Positions 17,065 through 25,210 of a DNA stretch of 62,050 nucleotides are shown here, piece by piece. Made by a program: the position numbers and the translations under genes. Position 1 is the stretch's first letter. Each line of letters starts with the position of its first letter. The notes under the pieces are model-generated. The model was not told the origin of the DNA, did not search any database, and saw only the letters and a list, made by a program, of their open reading frames with translations. Location of the stretch: contig JAJZLS010000079.1 of assembly GCA_021803345.1 (NCBI GenBank), positions 1-62,050 of the forward strand, read 5' to 3'. The stretch is from Actinomycetes bacterium. Its GTDB lineage: Bacteria; Actinomycetota; Acidimicrobiia; Acidimicrobiales; Acidimicrobiaceae.

Positions 17065-18167
17065 TATACATTCACCACTTGAGCAAGGCTGGGCTCTAAT
17101 TCACTTAAGGCGGATAAGAGTTTGGTTCGTGACTTTTCCAAGCCAAGTTGTTCAAGTCTTTTTGTCATTTCATTTTTCAATACTTCTCTAAGGGTAATAT
17201 TGGAGGTTATTTCATTCATGGCCACTGCTGTGGTTACTGGATCATTGCTGCTGATGACCAGTCCGCTATTTCCCAGGGTTTCTTTAATCGCTGAACTGTT
17301 ATAGGCGACGATGGGAAGTCCGTGATGCATGGCTTCTAACAGTGGAACGCAGAAACCCTCATGTTCCGACAAGCTCACCAGGGCATCGGAAAAACGATAG
17401 TATGAGGCCAGTTGGTCTGAACTGACGCCCAGTGCAAAGTTGACGTTTGCCGATACTTCCAGTTGACGAGCAACTTCTTTTAACATTTTTAGATATTCGG
17501 GAGAGAAAGGCCTTCCGACCAAATGGAGGACAGCGTTACGTTTATAGATGAAGTTATAGGCGCTTAAGGCTGCAATCAGATTGTGCTGCGCTTTATTGGG
17601 CACTAACCGTCCGACAAAGAGAAAGTTCTCACGCCCATTTTTTGTGTTGTCCTGCAGCATGTTTTCAACTTTTGAGTCGTTCCCGGCTGCGGAGGCTGCC
17701 TGGTCTAAAAGTATTGGGACAACTTCACTTTTGCCGTAACCAAGTTCCAAAAGTTCATTTTGATTGAATTTGGAGACTGGAAGCGCAAGGGTAGTTCTTG
17801 GCGCCAACCTCGATAGTTGCGCTCTTGCCCATATTTGCCCGGTGGCGGCTACTTGATCCCATTTTTCGAAAAATGCTGCCGGGGTAATGTTGTGGTATAT
17901 CAGCACCAGGGTTTCATTTCTCGACGATAAAAAGTCGGCAATGGCTGAAGGTGCGGCAAGATGATAAATCAGGATATCGTCTGGCCGGTTTTCTTTAGCG
18001 TAATTTGTAAAACGGGTTGCATTTCCGATCTGATTAGGCTTTACCTCTTCCACATAAAGTTTGGTTTCGATTCCAAATTCCCTCAGGGATTTGTCTATCA
18101 TCAGTGCGTGCATTCCGGTGGCATCACCCGACATAAGTGTGGGAACAAACTGCATCACTCTTCTCAT
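17064..18167 (-). CDS. GT4-family glycosyltransferase (second of three)
   Basis: 367 residues, GT-B fold. The N-terminus QFVPTLMSGDATGMHALMIDKSL is followed by DILIYHLAAPSAIADFL and LIYHNITPAAFFEKWD. The C-terminal domain shows ENFLFVGRLVPNKAQHNLI and the donor-binding SEHEGFCVPLLEAMHHGLPIVAY with E-x7-E. It is clearly paralogous to the next gene upstream (both share YHNITP/FHNITP, GRxxPNKAQH and SDHEGF/SEHEGF), so the two arose by duplication. The stop and start codons overlap with its neighbours, which indicates one operon. Confidence 0.87.
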   Translation of the reverse strand: MRRVMQFVPTLMSGDATGMHALMIDKSLREFGIETKLYVEEVKPNQIGNATRFTNYAKENRPDDILIYHLAAPSAIADFLSSRNETLVLIYHNITPAAFFEKWDQVAATGQIWARAQLSRLAPRTTLALPVSKFNQNELLELGYGKSEVVPILLDQAASAAGNDSKVENMLQDNTKNGRENFLFVGRLVPNKAQHNLIAALSAYNFIYKRNAVLHLVGRPFSPEYLKMLKEVARQLEVSANVNFALGVSSDQLASYYRFSDALVSLSEHEGFCVPLLEAMHHGLPIVAYNSSAIKETLGNSGLVISSNDPVTTAVAMNEITSNITLREVLKNEMTKRLEQLGLEKSRTKLLSALSELEPSLAQVVNV

Positions 18168-19258
18168 CCAGCGACCGCCAGGTGTGGAATCAGGAACTTT
18201 AAAGCTGCAAGATTCTCCTTTACGGAGACTTGGTGGGAGAATTTATCTGTCTGGCGTTTTGATTTCGTTATAAGGCTTTTGCGCAAATCCAAGTTGTTCT
18301 CAATCATTGCAACGGCTGCAGCACAGCGTATTGGGTCTTTGTTGGACAACAGTATTCCAGCTTCACCTACGGTCTCAGTGACTGCGGTGCTGGCGAAAGC
18401 GACTACAGGGAGTCTGTGCCGCATGGCTTCTATAATTGGAAATCCGAATCCCTCGTGATCGGATAGACAGATGAACACCGTGGCACTTTGATACAGGTTT
18501 TCAAGGGAGCTTGCGTCAATTGGTCCGGTCAGAGTCACTCTTTCTGTTAAATTCAGTTCTTCGATCAATTTGATTAGGGTGTCAAAATAGATTTGGGATG
18601 AAATTGCACCAACTAAGGTGAGGGTGGCTTTTGGATCCCATCCGGTCGTATACGCACTGAATGCTTTTATGATGTCATGCTGGGCTTTATTTGGTGCAAT
18701 TCGGCCCACGAATAGCCAATTTGAACTGGTATTTGAGTCTTTTGAGGAATGCGGAGCGGGTGTTTTATCGTAGCCGGGAATGAACGGTGCGGCGACTAAC
18801 GAATTCTCTTTGATTCCTTCCTGTTCAAGGCACCATTTATTGAACGACGATACCGAGATTGCTCCGCTGATTCTATCTTTGAACAGCCCTAATTGCTTGA
18901 CTCCAGCCCCAACGATAATCCCCACCTGTGGATCCCATTTTCCTAAGATTTCTCTTGGGGTTATGTTGTGGAAATTGAGTATCAAAGGTTCAGTTCGTTC
19001 CAAGAGTTTGGCTGCCACCGGTGATCCCGTTGAGGCTTGATAGATCAGGTATCGGGACTGGTCTGATTTAGTCCTGAACAGTTCTTTGACCGGACGGGCA
19101 AACTCTCTCATCTCATCTTTTATCTCGTCGGCATATATTTGTGACTCTATATTTTGCGATCGGATCAGTTTTTGAAGTTCCAGTGTGTGGAACCCGATTG
19201 CATCTCGAGCTGCGAAGGAAGGCAGCACCTGATCAATTCGGAGTCTATGTTCAGGCAT
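18164..19258 (-). CDS. GT4-family glycosyltransferase (third of three)
   Basis: 364 residues, GT-B fold and a paralogue of the preceding gene: LPSFAARDAIGFHTLELQKL, then LILNFHNITPREILGKWDP, NWLFVGRIAPNKAQHDII and LSDHEGFGFPIIEAMRHRLPVVAF. The paired glutamates of the GT4 donor site are present. It overlaps its downstream neighbour by four bases and follows the methyltransferase-like gene with one base between them. Two near-identical architectures in tandem suggest successive addition of similar sugars, which is an inference. Confidence 0.87.
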   Translation of the reverse strand: MPEHRLRIDQVLPSFAARDAIGFHTLELQKLIRSQNIESQIYADEIKDEMREFARPVKELFRTKSDQSRYLIYQASTGSPVAAKLLERTEPLILNFHNITPREILGKWDPQVGIIVGAGVKQLGLFKDRISGAISVSSFNKWCLEQEGIKENSLVAAPFIPGYDKTPAPHSSKDSNTSSNWLFVGRIAPNKAQHDIIKAFSAYTTGWDPKATLTLVGAISSQIYFDTLIKLIEELNLTERVTLTGPIDASSLENLYQSATVFICLSDHEGFGFPIIEAMRHRLPVVAFASTAVTETVGEAGILLSNKDPIRCAAAVAMIENNLDLRKSLITKSKRQTDKFSHQVSVKENLAALKFLIPHLAVAG

Positions 19259-19259
19259 G

Positions 19260-20387
19260 CTACAGATCGTCTCCCGAGCTATTTGAACCGCTTTTACCCC
19301 ACACGAGATAGCTGTGGGGTCCCTTTGAACTGGAGATTTCCCTTACTCCGAGTCTGTCGAGAACAAATGCCCATGTTTCTGGCTCAAAGGGAGTTCCGGG
19401 GGATATATCTCTCTGGATTACATATTGTTCACTGGAACGGTAGTGTTCAGGGTCTATTGAACCGATAACCACTATTGCGTCATTGCTGGCCACCCTTAGT
19501 GATTCCATTACCAGGTAAAGCTTGTCGACCGAAGAAATTAGGTCGATTGAACCCTGAAGAAAAATAGCTGCCAGTGATTTATCCGCAATCTCTGCCAGAT
19601 GTTCAGGTATGGTCTGCCAACGAAGATCAAGCGCTTTCTCAACCGGGGTTTCCAACATTTCGCCAAAGCTGTCAACTCCATACGCGTCAAGCCCGGCCTG
19701 TATCAGTTTTGATACGATTTCTCCATTGCCGCAATCAGCGACTAGGACTCTTCCCGAAAGTGAACCGAGCAGATTAATGAGGGGTTTTGGTAGATCCAGG
19801 TTTGGATATAGGGGTTTTACCAGGCGGCCTCTGGGATCGGTCGCGTATTTCATCTCAATTGAGCTTTCGAGTTTTTTTACGCGAGTGTCAAAGAGGTATA
19901 ACAAACGCATTAGGTTTGTCGAGAAGTTGTTCAACTGCTGGGCCAGGTAGTTTAGATACCAGGCTTGGGTCATGCGCAGTATCTTCTTTAGTTTTGCCAC
20001 ACCCGGTTTTTGAGAACTGGTGGGGACGTCAATGTCAAAGTAGGCGGCTCGGTCGCTTGAGCGCAAAAGGGCTTCAAAATCTTTTCTGCCATTACCGCTC
20101 CCCGGTGGAACAAGCTGTTCAAAAATCATCTTCAACCTGCGTTCGAACGCTGGAGGAAAGGCCCCCTCAGACCTTTTTTTGCGTACCTCCCGCTCGATCT
20201 GAGCGTTTAGCTGACTTATAAACTCTGTGGTGGATTTATTGATCTCGGGACCGGAATTAACTGGTGCAGCCGTTCCCGATCCATTAAGGAATTCGGTAGG
20301 TTTTTCTTCGCCAACTTGGTTGCTAGTGTGGTCTTGGTCTGGTCGGCTCATAGTCGATGAAAGGATCCCTTCTTCTGCGCTCTTCAC
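19260..20387 (-). CDS. SAM-dependent methyltransferase-like protein with coiled-coil N-terminus
   Basis: 375 residues. The first 60 are polar and low complexity. Residues about 60-180 are helical and charged. The C-terminal third looks like a class I methyltransferase: GRVLVADCGNGEIVSKLIQAGLDAYGVDS carries the glycine-rich SAM loop and the acidic residue after strand 2, and AAIFLQGSIDLIS resembles the post-motif region. Motif I is DCGNGE rather than DxGxGxG, so activity is uncertain. Similar domain pairings occur in O-antigen chain terminators such as WbdD, which would match the Wzt C-terminal domain. ATG 20349 is an alternative start. It is the first gene of the four-gene minus-strand operon. 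Confidence 0.65.
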   Translation of the reverse strand: MKSAEEGILSSTMSRPDQDHTSNQVGEEKPTEFLNGSGTAAPVNSGPEINKSTTEFISQLNAQIEREVRKKRSEGAFPPAFERRLKMIFEQLVPPGSGNGRKDFEALLRSSDRAAYFDIDVPTSSQKPGVAKLKKILRMTQAWYLNYLAQQLNNFSTNLMRLLYLFDTRVKKLESSIEMKYATDPRGRLVKPLYPNLDLPKPLINLLGSLSGRVLVADCGNGEIVSKLIQAGLDAYGVDSFGEMLETPVEKALDLRWQTIPEHLAEIADKSLAAIFLQGSIDLISSVDKLYLVMESLRVASNDAIVVIGSIDPEHYRSSEQYVIQRDISPGTPFEPETWAFVLDRLGVREISSSKGPHSYLVWGKSGSNSSGDDL

Positions 20388-20781
20388 AGATTAGTATGCC
20401 AAAAGCGCCCATTACCTGATTGAACCGATGGAAATGATGGTGCAGTCAGTTCAGTGAAGTTCATAGGTTGAAGACGCTTTGGATCTTCGCTTTGCTGGTT
20501 TACTGTTGTGAATTAATCGTTGGATTATCGGTTGTCACTTTAAATTCGACCTTGAGAATATCGAGGTCGAATTTCCTTAACAGTCGAAAAAGCACTTTCT
20601 GTGGACAAGCTTACACTTTTTGTAATAAAGTATATGAAATTACAATTGCGCTAATTGCAATAGTGGAATTATAAGCCTTGTAAGGATAGCTTGGCTAAGG
20701 TTTTTGGAGAAAGTCCCATGGATGGGAAGGAATGATGCGAATGGATTCGCGTGTCGAAACTGCTTTGAACGGAGCCAGGGG
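20388..20781 (+). promoter_or_regulatory. divergent leader with three hairpins before the SpoIID-repeat gene
   Basis: No gene is seen here. AAATTCGACCT (20542-20552) pairs with AGGTCGAATTT (20564-20574), an 11-bp perfect stem that could be an operator or leader structure. Nearer the gene are two small stems with the same TGGA loop: TCCCA-TGGA-TGGGA (20714-20727) and GCGAA-TGGA-TTCGC (20737-20750). The first contains CATGGATG, an exact fit to the CsrA consensus CANGGANG. A ribosome-binding GGAGCCAGGGG precedes ATG 20782. Confidence 0.45.
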
Positions 20782-22956
20782 ATGAAATCACACAGCAAAA
20801 TGCATGCCCCTGAGCGCAAAAAAACAAGGTTTTCGATACTGGCCAAGATTTCAGTAGCTGCGATAGTGGTCGCCGCGCCTGCTGTTGTAATGGTTGGGAC
20901 GTCCTCGGCATCAGCCACCTCTACGGGTACGTTGACCATTACTGGCCATGGTTGGGGGCATGGAAGAGGTGGGGGACAATGGGGTGCTTTTGGTTACGCG
21001 GTTGAAGGTGGCTGGAGTGCCAATCAGATACTGAGTCATTATTTTTCGAATACTCATTTCAGCACAGTTGCCAACTCTAATATTCGGGTCGTCATGACAG
21101 AAAACGACGGAAATCCGATCATAGTTACTGACGCTGCCCCCTTTACTGTTGCTAACGTCAGTTTCGCAGCTGGTGCGACGGCAAGGATGATTCGGCTTTC
21201 CACCGGAAGCTGGGAAATCGACTCGTTGAATCCAGGAACTGGAAGCGGATGTAACGTCAGTTCGGCAGCCTGGACGTCTAAGGCAACAGTTGCAGAGGCT
21301 CAGGCTGTGGCTTTGCCTCCGACAACAGCGTATTCGACGGAGACCTTTGCTAACGCATTACAACTGTGCACGCCGGTGCGGAATGAATTTTTACGCGGTC
21401 AAATTGTTGCTGCGGATTATATGGGTTCTCCTCGAACGGTGAATGTAGTTGACGTGGAAGACTATCTCCGAGGCGTTGTTCCCTCTGAGTCACCTTCTTA
21501 CTGGGGTACCATGGGACCAATGTCTTCCCTCCCAACAGGGGGATCGGTTGGGCCTCAGCCAGCTGGTTTTCAGTCTCTAATGGTTCAAGCTGTAGAGGCA
21601 CGGTCGTATGCGCTTTCAACGCCAGGTCAGTACGTAACGGCTCCAGGTGGTCCCAGCTACGCCGATATATGTGACAGCACCCAATGTCAGGTTTACCTGG
21701 GAATGAATAATGAAAGCACTGTGACCGATCAGGCAATAGCTGCCACTGCCGGAGAAGTCATGTTGATGGACAGCACAAATGCTATTGCAAGAGCAGAGTA
21801 CTCAGCTTCTACCGGCGGTTGGACTTATGGGGGTACGTTTCCAGCAGTAATAGATCAATACGACAACGTTTGCATCACAAATGCCTGTAATCCAAACCAT
21901 GATTGGACCACAACCCTTCCGATATCGAGCATTGAAGCGATGAATCCCTCAATTGGAACTTTGACTGGCATCGATGTAACTGCCAGAAACGGTCTTGGAA
22001 GCATGGGAGGAAGAGTTGAGTCACTCAATCTTGTTGGAACAACAGGCACGGTTTCCCTATATGGATACAGTTTTGAGTATGATTTCGGATTGAAATCTGA
22101 CTGGTTCTCTTTCTCGGGTCCGATAAATATCAATAACAATTCACCAACGCAGTCCGGTTCGACCACTTCGGGGGCGGCCACCGGACCGGGCAATGGTTAC
22201 CTTATCGACAACGCGACCGGAGGGGTTGAGACCTTTGGTGATGCAGCCAGTTATGGCTCAATGGCTGGTAAATATCTTTACAAGCCATTAGTCGGAATGG
22301 CTTCAACTCCTAATGGCCAAGGGTACTGGATGGTGGCTTCCGACGGGGGAATATTTACATTCGGAAATGCCGGTTTTTATGGCTCCATGGGTGGTAAACC
22401 GCTGAACAAGCCAATTGTCGGAATGGCAGCTACGCCTAATGGCCAAGGGTACTGGATGGTGGCTTCCGACGGGGGTGTATTTGCCTTTGGAAATGCCGGT
22501 TTTTATGGCTCCATGGGTGGTAAACCGCTGAATCAGCCAATTGTCGGAATGGCAGCTACGCCTGACGGTAAAGGTTACTGGTTAGTGGCTGCTGACGGAG
22601 GTATATTCTCATTCGGTGACGCTGCCTTCTACGGCTCCATGGGTGGCAAACCGCTCAACAAGCCTATAGATGGCATGGCAGCCACTGCAGACGGCAGAGG
22701 GTACTGGTTGGTGGCTTCCGATGGAGGGATATTTACCTTTGGCGACGCGACGTTTTACGGTTCACTTGGGGGTAAGCCGATAAGTAACGGGGCATGGGCC
22801 ACCTCATTTTCGGCAACCAAGGACGGGCTGGGTTATTACATTCTTGATTCTTTGGGCAGAGTATACACCTTTGGTGACGCCAAATTCATGGGAGACCCCA
22901 ATACTTCACCTGGCTGGCAACCAGTTACTTATACTGGAATCACGGTAACTCCGTAG
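20782..22956 (+). CDS. SpoIID/LytB-domain secreted protein with C-terminal 42-residue repeats
   Basis: About 724 residues from ATG 20782 (GGAG upstream; a TTG at 20704 would add 26 residues in front of the signal peptide). A Sec signal (AKISVAAIVVAAPAVVMVGTSSASA) is followed by TGHGWGHGRGGGQWGAFGYA, the SpoIID start. Next come VDVEDYLRGVVPSESPSYW, whose Glu corresponds to the catalytic residue of SpoIID lytic transglycosylases, then QAVEARSYAL and AEYSASTGGWT. Residues from about 470 are repeats of the type GYWLVASDGGIFTFGDAxFYGSMGGKPLNKPI, probably a beta-propeller-like surface domain. It likely acts on or binds peptidoglycan outside the cell. It is flanked by the glycan-export and arabinan-precursor genes. 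Confidence 0.88.
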   Translation: MKSHSKMHAPERKKTRFSILAKISVAAIVVAAPAVVMVGTSSASATSTGTLTITGHGWGHGRGGGQWGAFGYAVEGGWSANQILSHYFSNTHFSTVANSNIRVVMTENDGNPIIVTDAAPFTVANVSFAAGATARMIRLSTGSWEIDSLNPGTGSGCNVSSAAWTSKATVAEAQAVALPPTTAYSTETFANALQLCTPVRNEFLRGQIVAADYMGSPRTVNVVDVEDYLRGVVPSESPSYWGTMGPMSSLPTGGSVGPQPAGFQSLMVQAVEARSYALSTPGQYVTAPGGPSYADICDSTQCQVYLGMNNESTVTDQAIAATAGEVMLMDSTNAIARAEYSASTGGWTYGGTFPAVIDQYDNVCITNACNPNHDWTTTLPISSIEAMNPSIGTLTGIDVTARNGLGSMGGRVESLNLVGTTGTVSLYGYSFEYDFGLKSDWFSFSGPININNNSPTQSGSTTSGAATGPGNGYLIDNATGGVETFGDAASYGSMAGKYLYKPLVGMASTPNGQGYWMVASDGGIFTFGNAGFYGSMGGKPLNKPIVGMAATPNGQGYWMVASDGGVFAFGNAGFYGSMGGKPLNQPIVGMAATPDGKGYWLVAADGGIFSFGDAAFYGSMGGKPLNKPIDGMAATADGRGYWLVASDGGIFTFGDATFYGSLGGKPISNGAWATSFSATKDGLGYYILDSLGRVYTFGDAKFMGDPNTSPGWQPVTYTGITVTP
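22183..22900 (+). repeat. 126-bp (42-residue) tandem repeats inside the SpoIID gene
   Basis: Unit starts at about 22309, 22435, 22561 and 22687 are exactly 126 bases apart. The two units from 22309 and 22435 are nearly identical at DNA level, which points to recent duplication or gene conversion. Degenerate units precede and follow. Confidence 0.9.
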
Positions 22957-23012
22957 CATCTGTTTTGTGCGTAAAACTTAGCCGACATTTGCTTTGGTCG
23001 ACCGCTATTTAC

Positions 23013-23774
23013 TCAGAACGGTAATCTTCTTCCAATCGATCTTGGAAGGTGTCGGAGGATAAATATAACGGTTCTAAAGGAAGAAGGAACCCAAATTATC
23101 TCTGAGCCACGTTCCAGCGCCCGAACTGAGGCGACAGCAACTCTTTCAGCTGAAGTTGACATTGGAACAGATTTTAGAGCCTGAGTCATTTTGGTCTTGA
23201 CGAATCCCGGACGGACGACTGTGATTGTTATCGGAGTCTTGTATAGTGCGTCGGAAAATCCAAGTGCAAAGCTGTCCAAGCCGGCTTTAGAGGAACCATA
23301 GATGAAGTTTGAGCGCCTTACTTTGGCTCCGGCAACAGAGGAAAGGACCAGTACGGAGCCGCTACCTTGTCTTTTCATTTTTTCAACTACCGCAGTTAGG
23401 GCAGCGGCCGGGCCGGTGAAATTAGTCGAAATCAATTTTGCGACCGCCACTGGGTCTGTCTCGTCATGCGATTGGTCACCCAGTATGCCGCTGGCAATGA
23501 TCACCAAATCAACCGAGGAGACCAGTGACATGGCAAGTTCAGTTTGGGCTTTGACCTGAGCCAGATCCATGGCGTCAAAAGCTGCTATTTGCACTTCTAT
23601 CCGGCCCAGGGAACTTACCTCAGAGGCCCTTTCATGTAGGGTTGTTTGGTTTGGTCCAGCCAGTACGACCTTTTCGAGTCGGTCATTGGCCAGCTCCCTA
23701 AGTATTGCGAATGCAATGTCGGAATTACCTCCCAGTACTACAACGTTTTGAGGTTTTCTGAATGAGTCATTCAA
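23013..23774 (-). CDS. dprE2: decaprenylphospho-2-keto-ribose reductase (SDR), DprE2
   Basis: 253 residues, short-chain dehydrogenase. The Rossmann motif is VVVLGGNSDIAFAILRELA, close to mycobacterial DprE2. NNAG is replaced by IIASGILGD as in that family, and the catalytic Ser-Tyr-Lys set is LSSVAG...YGSSKAGLD. DprE2 reduces the 2-keto intermediate to decaprenylphosphoryl-arabinose, the donor for arabinan synthesis. It lies 27 bases after dprE1 and downstream of ubiA on the same strand, which strongly supports the assignment. The C-terminal hydrophobic tail WVPSSFRTVIFILRHLP could associate with the membrane. Confidence 0.9.
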   Translation of the reverse strand: MNDSFRKPQNVVVLGGNSDIAFAILRELANDRLEKVVLAGPNQTTLHERASEVSSLGRIEVQIAAFDAMDLAQVKAQTELAMSLVSSVDLVIIASGILGDQSHDETDPVAVAKLISTNFTGPAAALTAVVEKMKRQGSGSVLVLSSVAGAKVRRSNFIYGSSKAGLDSFALGFSDALYKTPITITVVRPGFVKTKMTQALKSVPMSTSAERVAVASVRALERGSEIIWVPSSFRTVIFILRHLPRSIGRRLPF

Positions 23775-23801
23775 TGTATTCGGTTTCCTTAGTCGTATTG
23801 T

Positions 23802-25157
23802 CTAAATCCCAAGCCGTCTGGTCAGGTCGGATGAAAGGATTCTGGTTGGATCTACACTACTAACAATATTTTTGAATTCGCTAAGATTCGGATACATTTG
23901 TTCCAAAACTCCCCGGCGAACTCTGGCATCTTTTGCAAGATAGACTCTCCCGTTTGCTTCAAGCACCATCTGGTCCAGTTGGTCTAATAGACGTGGCAAT
24001 CGTGCTGAGCCTACAGGTAGGTCGAGTGCCAATGTCCATCCTTCGATTGGAAATGAGAGCAGCCCTCCACTTGGCTTGCCAAATCTTTTTAGTACGCTCA
24101 AAAATGAGCCGGCTCTATGTTTTGTGAGCAGCTCAAGCGATCGTCTGACGACTTCTACTTCTGGAAAAGGGACTACATACTGGTACTGGATAAAGCCCCG
24201 AGGCCCATAGATCCGATTCCAATTATTTACTGAGTCGAGAGGATGGAAAAATGCTGAGCTATGTTGTATAGCCCCCGTCTCAGCATTTGGCGCCTTGCGG
24301 TACCATATCTCATTGAATGCCTTCACAGTGAAGACATTCAGCAGCCCTGATGGAAATATATCAGGAGCGGAAATTAGGGCTTTGGGTTTGAACGCAAGCG
24401 GTGCCTTTCTGAGAGGTGCATCCAGCTCACTAAGCAGTGCGTGATCTCCTCTGGTAAGGACGGATCTTCCCAAAGAAGCACCCTGGGACAGTGAATCGAT
24501 CCAAGCCACTGAGTATCTGTAGTTGTGGTCCTGCTCTTCCATCATCGAGAGTGTCTGGTCTAGATCTTTTGTCTTATGGGTATCAACTTTGATATAGCTG
24601 GTTTCGATTCTGATTAGTTTTATAGTAGCGTTTAGGATCACGCCAGTAAGACCCATCCCACCGCATGTTGCGTTGAATAATTGGGGATGCTCCTCCTTTG
24701 TGACGGTTACGACACCGGTCGGTGTGGCCAAATCGAATGCCATTACATATTGCGCAAAGGATCCATCCTTATGATGATTCTTGCCATGCACATCACAGGC
24801 TATAGCACCTCCAATTGTCACTTGACGGGTACCGGGAGTCACTGGTACGAAGAATCCATATTCAGAGAATTCCTTCATAATTTGATCCAAAGAGACACCA
24901 GCTTGGGCTGTTAAGATTCCCTTGGCTGGATCAAAATGTATAACTTGATTCCAAATTGTTGTGTCGATAAAAGATCCACCTGAGAGTTGTGCCGCATCAT
25001 TGTAGCTGCGCCCTAGTCCTCTGGCTATAACTCCTGAACTCGATAAAGCCTTTAGCATTGCAGGCCAATCTGAATTAACTGGCAGTTCCAGTTTTGAACT
25101 CATCACTGGGTTTGTTCTTCCCCAGCCCGTAAGAATCTTGGTGTTTTCTATGGTCAA
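23802..25157 (-). CDS. dprE1: decaprenylphospho-beta-D-ribofuranose 2-oxidase, DprE1
   Basis: 451 residues, FAD-linked oxidase of the VAO family. FAD-binding RGLGRSYNDAAQLSGG and GGAIACDVHGKNHHKDGSF are present, with His124 matching His132 of M. tuberculosis. Lys408 in VYLAKDAR matches the substrate-binding Lys418. The region GWTLALDLP aligns with GWNICVDFP of M. tuberculosis, so the Cys387 attacked by benzothiazinones is Ala377 here. It oxidises the 2'-hydroxyl of decaprenylphosphoryl-ribose, and DprE2 completes the epimerisation. It lies between ubiA (53 bases upstream) and dprE2 (27 bases downstream) in an operon that runs the three consecutive steps. Confidence 0.94.
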   Translation of the reverse strand: MTIENTKILTGWGRTNPVMSSKLELPVNSDWPAMLKALSSSGVIARGLGRSYNDAAQLSGGSFIDTTIWNQVIHFDPAKGILTAQAGVSLDQIMKEFSEYGFFVPVTPGTRQVTIGGAIACDVHGKNHHKDGSFAQYVMAFDLATPTGVVTVTKEEHPQLFNATCGGMGLTGVILNATIKLIRIETSYIKVDTHKTKDLDQTLSMMEEQDHNYRYSVAWIDSLSQGASLGRSVLTRGDHALLSELDAPLRKAPLAFKPKALISAPDIFPSGLLNVFTVKAFNEIWYRKAPNAETGAIQHSSAFFHPLDSVNNWNRIYGPRGFIQYQYVVPFPEVEVVRRSLELLTKHRAGSFLSVLKRFGKPSGGLLSFPIEGWTLALDLPVGSARLPRLLDQLDQMVLEANGRVYLAKDARVRRGVLEQMYPNLSEFKNIVSSVDPTRILSSDLTRRLGI

Positions 25158-25210
25158 GTCTCGTCCTCTGCTCGTAGGTATTCAATTCTCTGACTGTGGT
25201 AATCCCTTTC

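Noticed and set aside
20675-20781. Cyclic-di-AMP (ydaO) or cyclic-di-GMP (GEMM) riboswitch before the wall-protein gene
   Set aside because: The conserved blocks of both families are missing; only small local hairpins are present.
21350-21736. 128-codon minus-strand frame opposite the SpoIID gene
   Set aside because: It is antisense to a clearly coding conserved domain.
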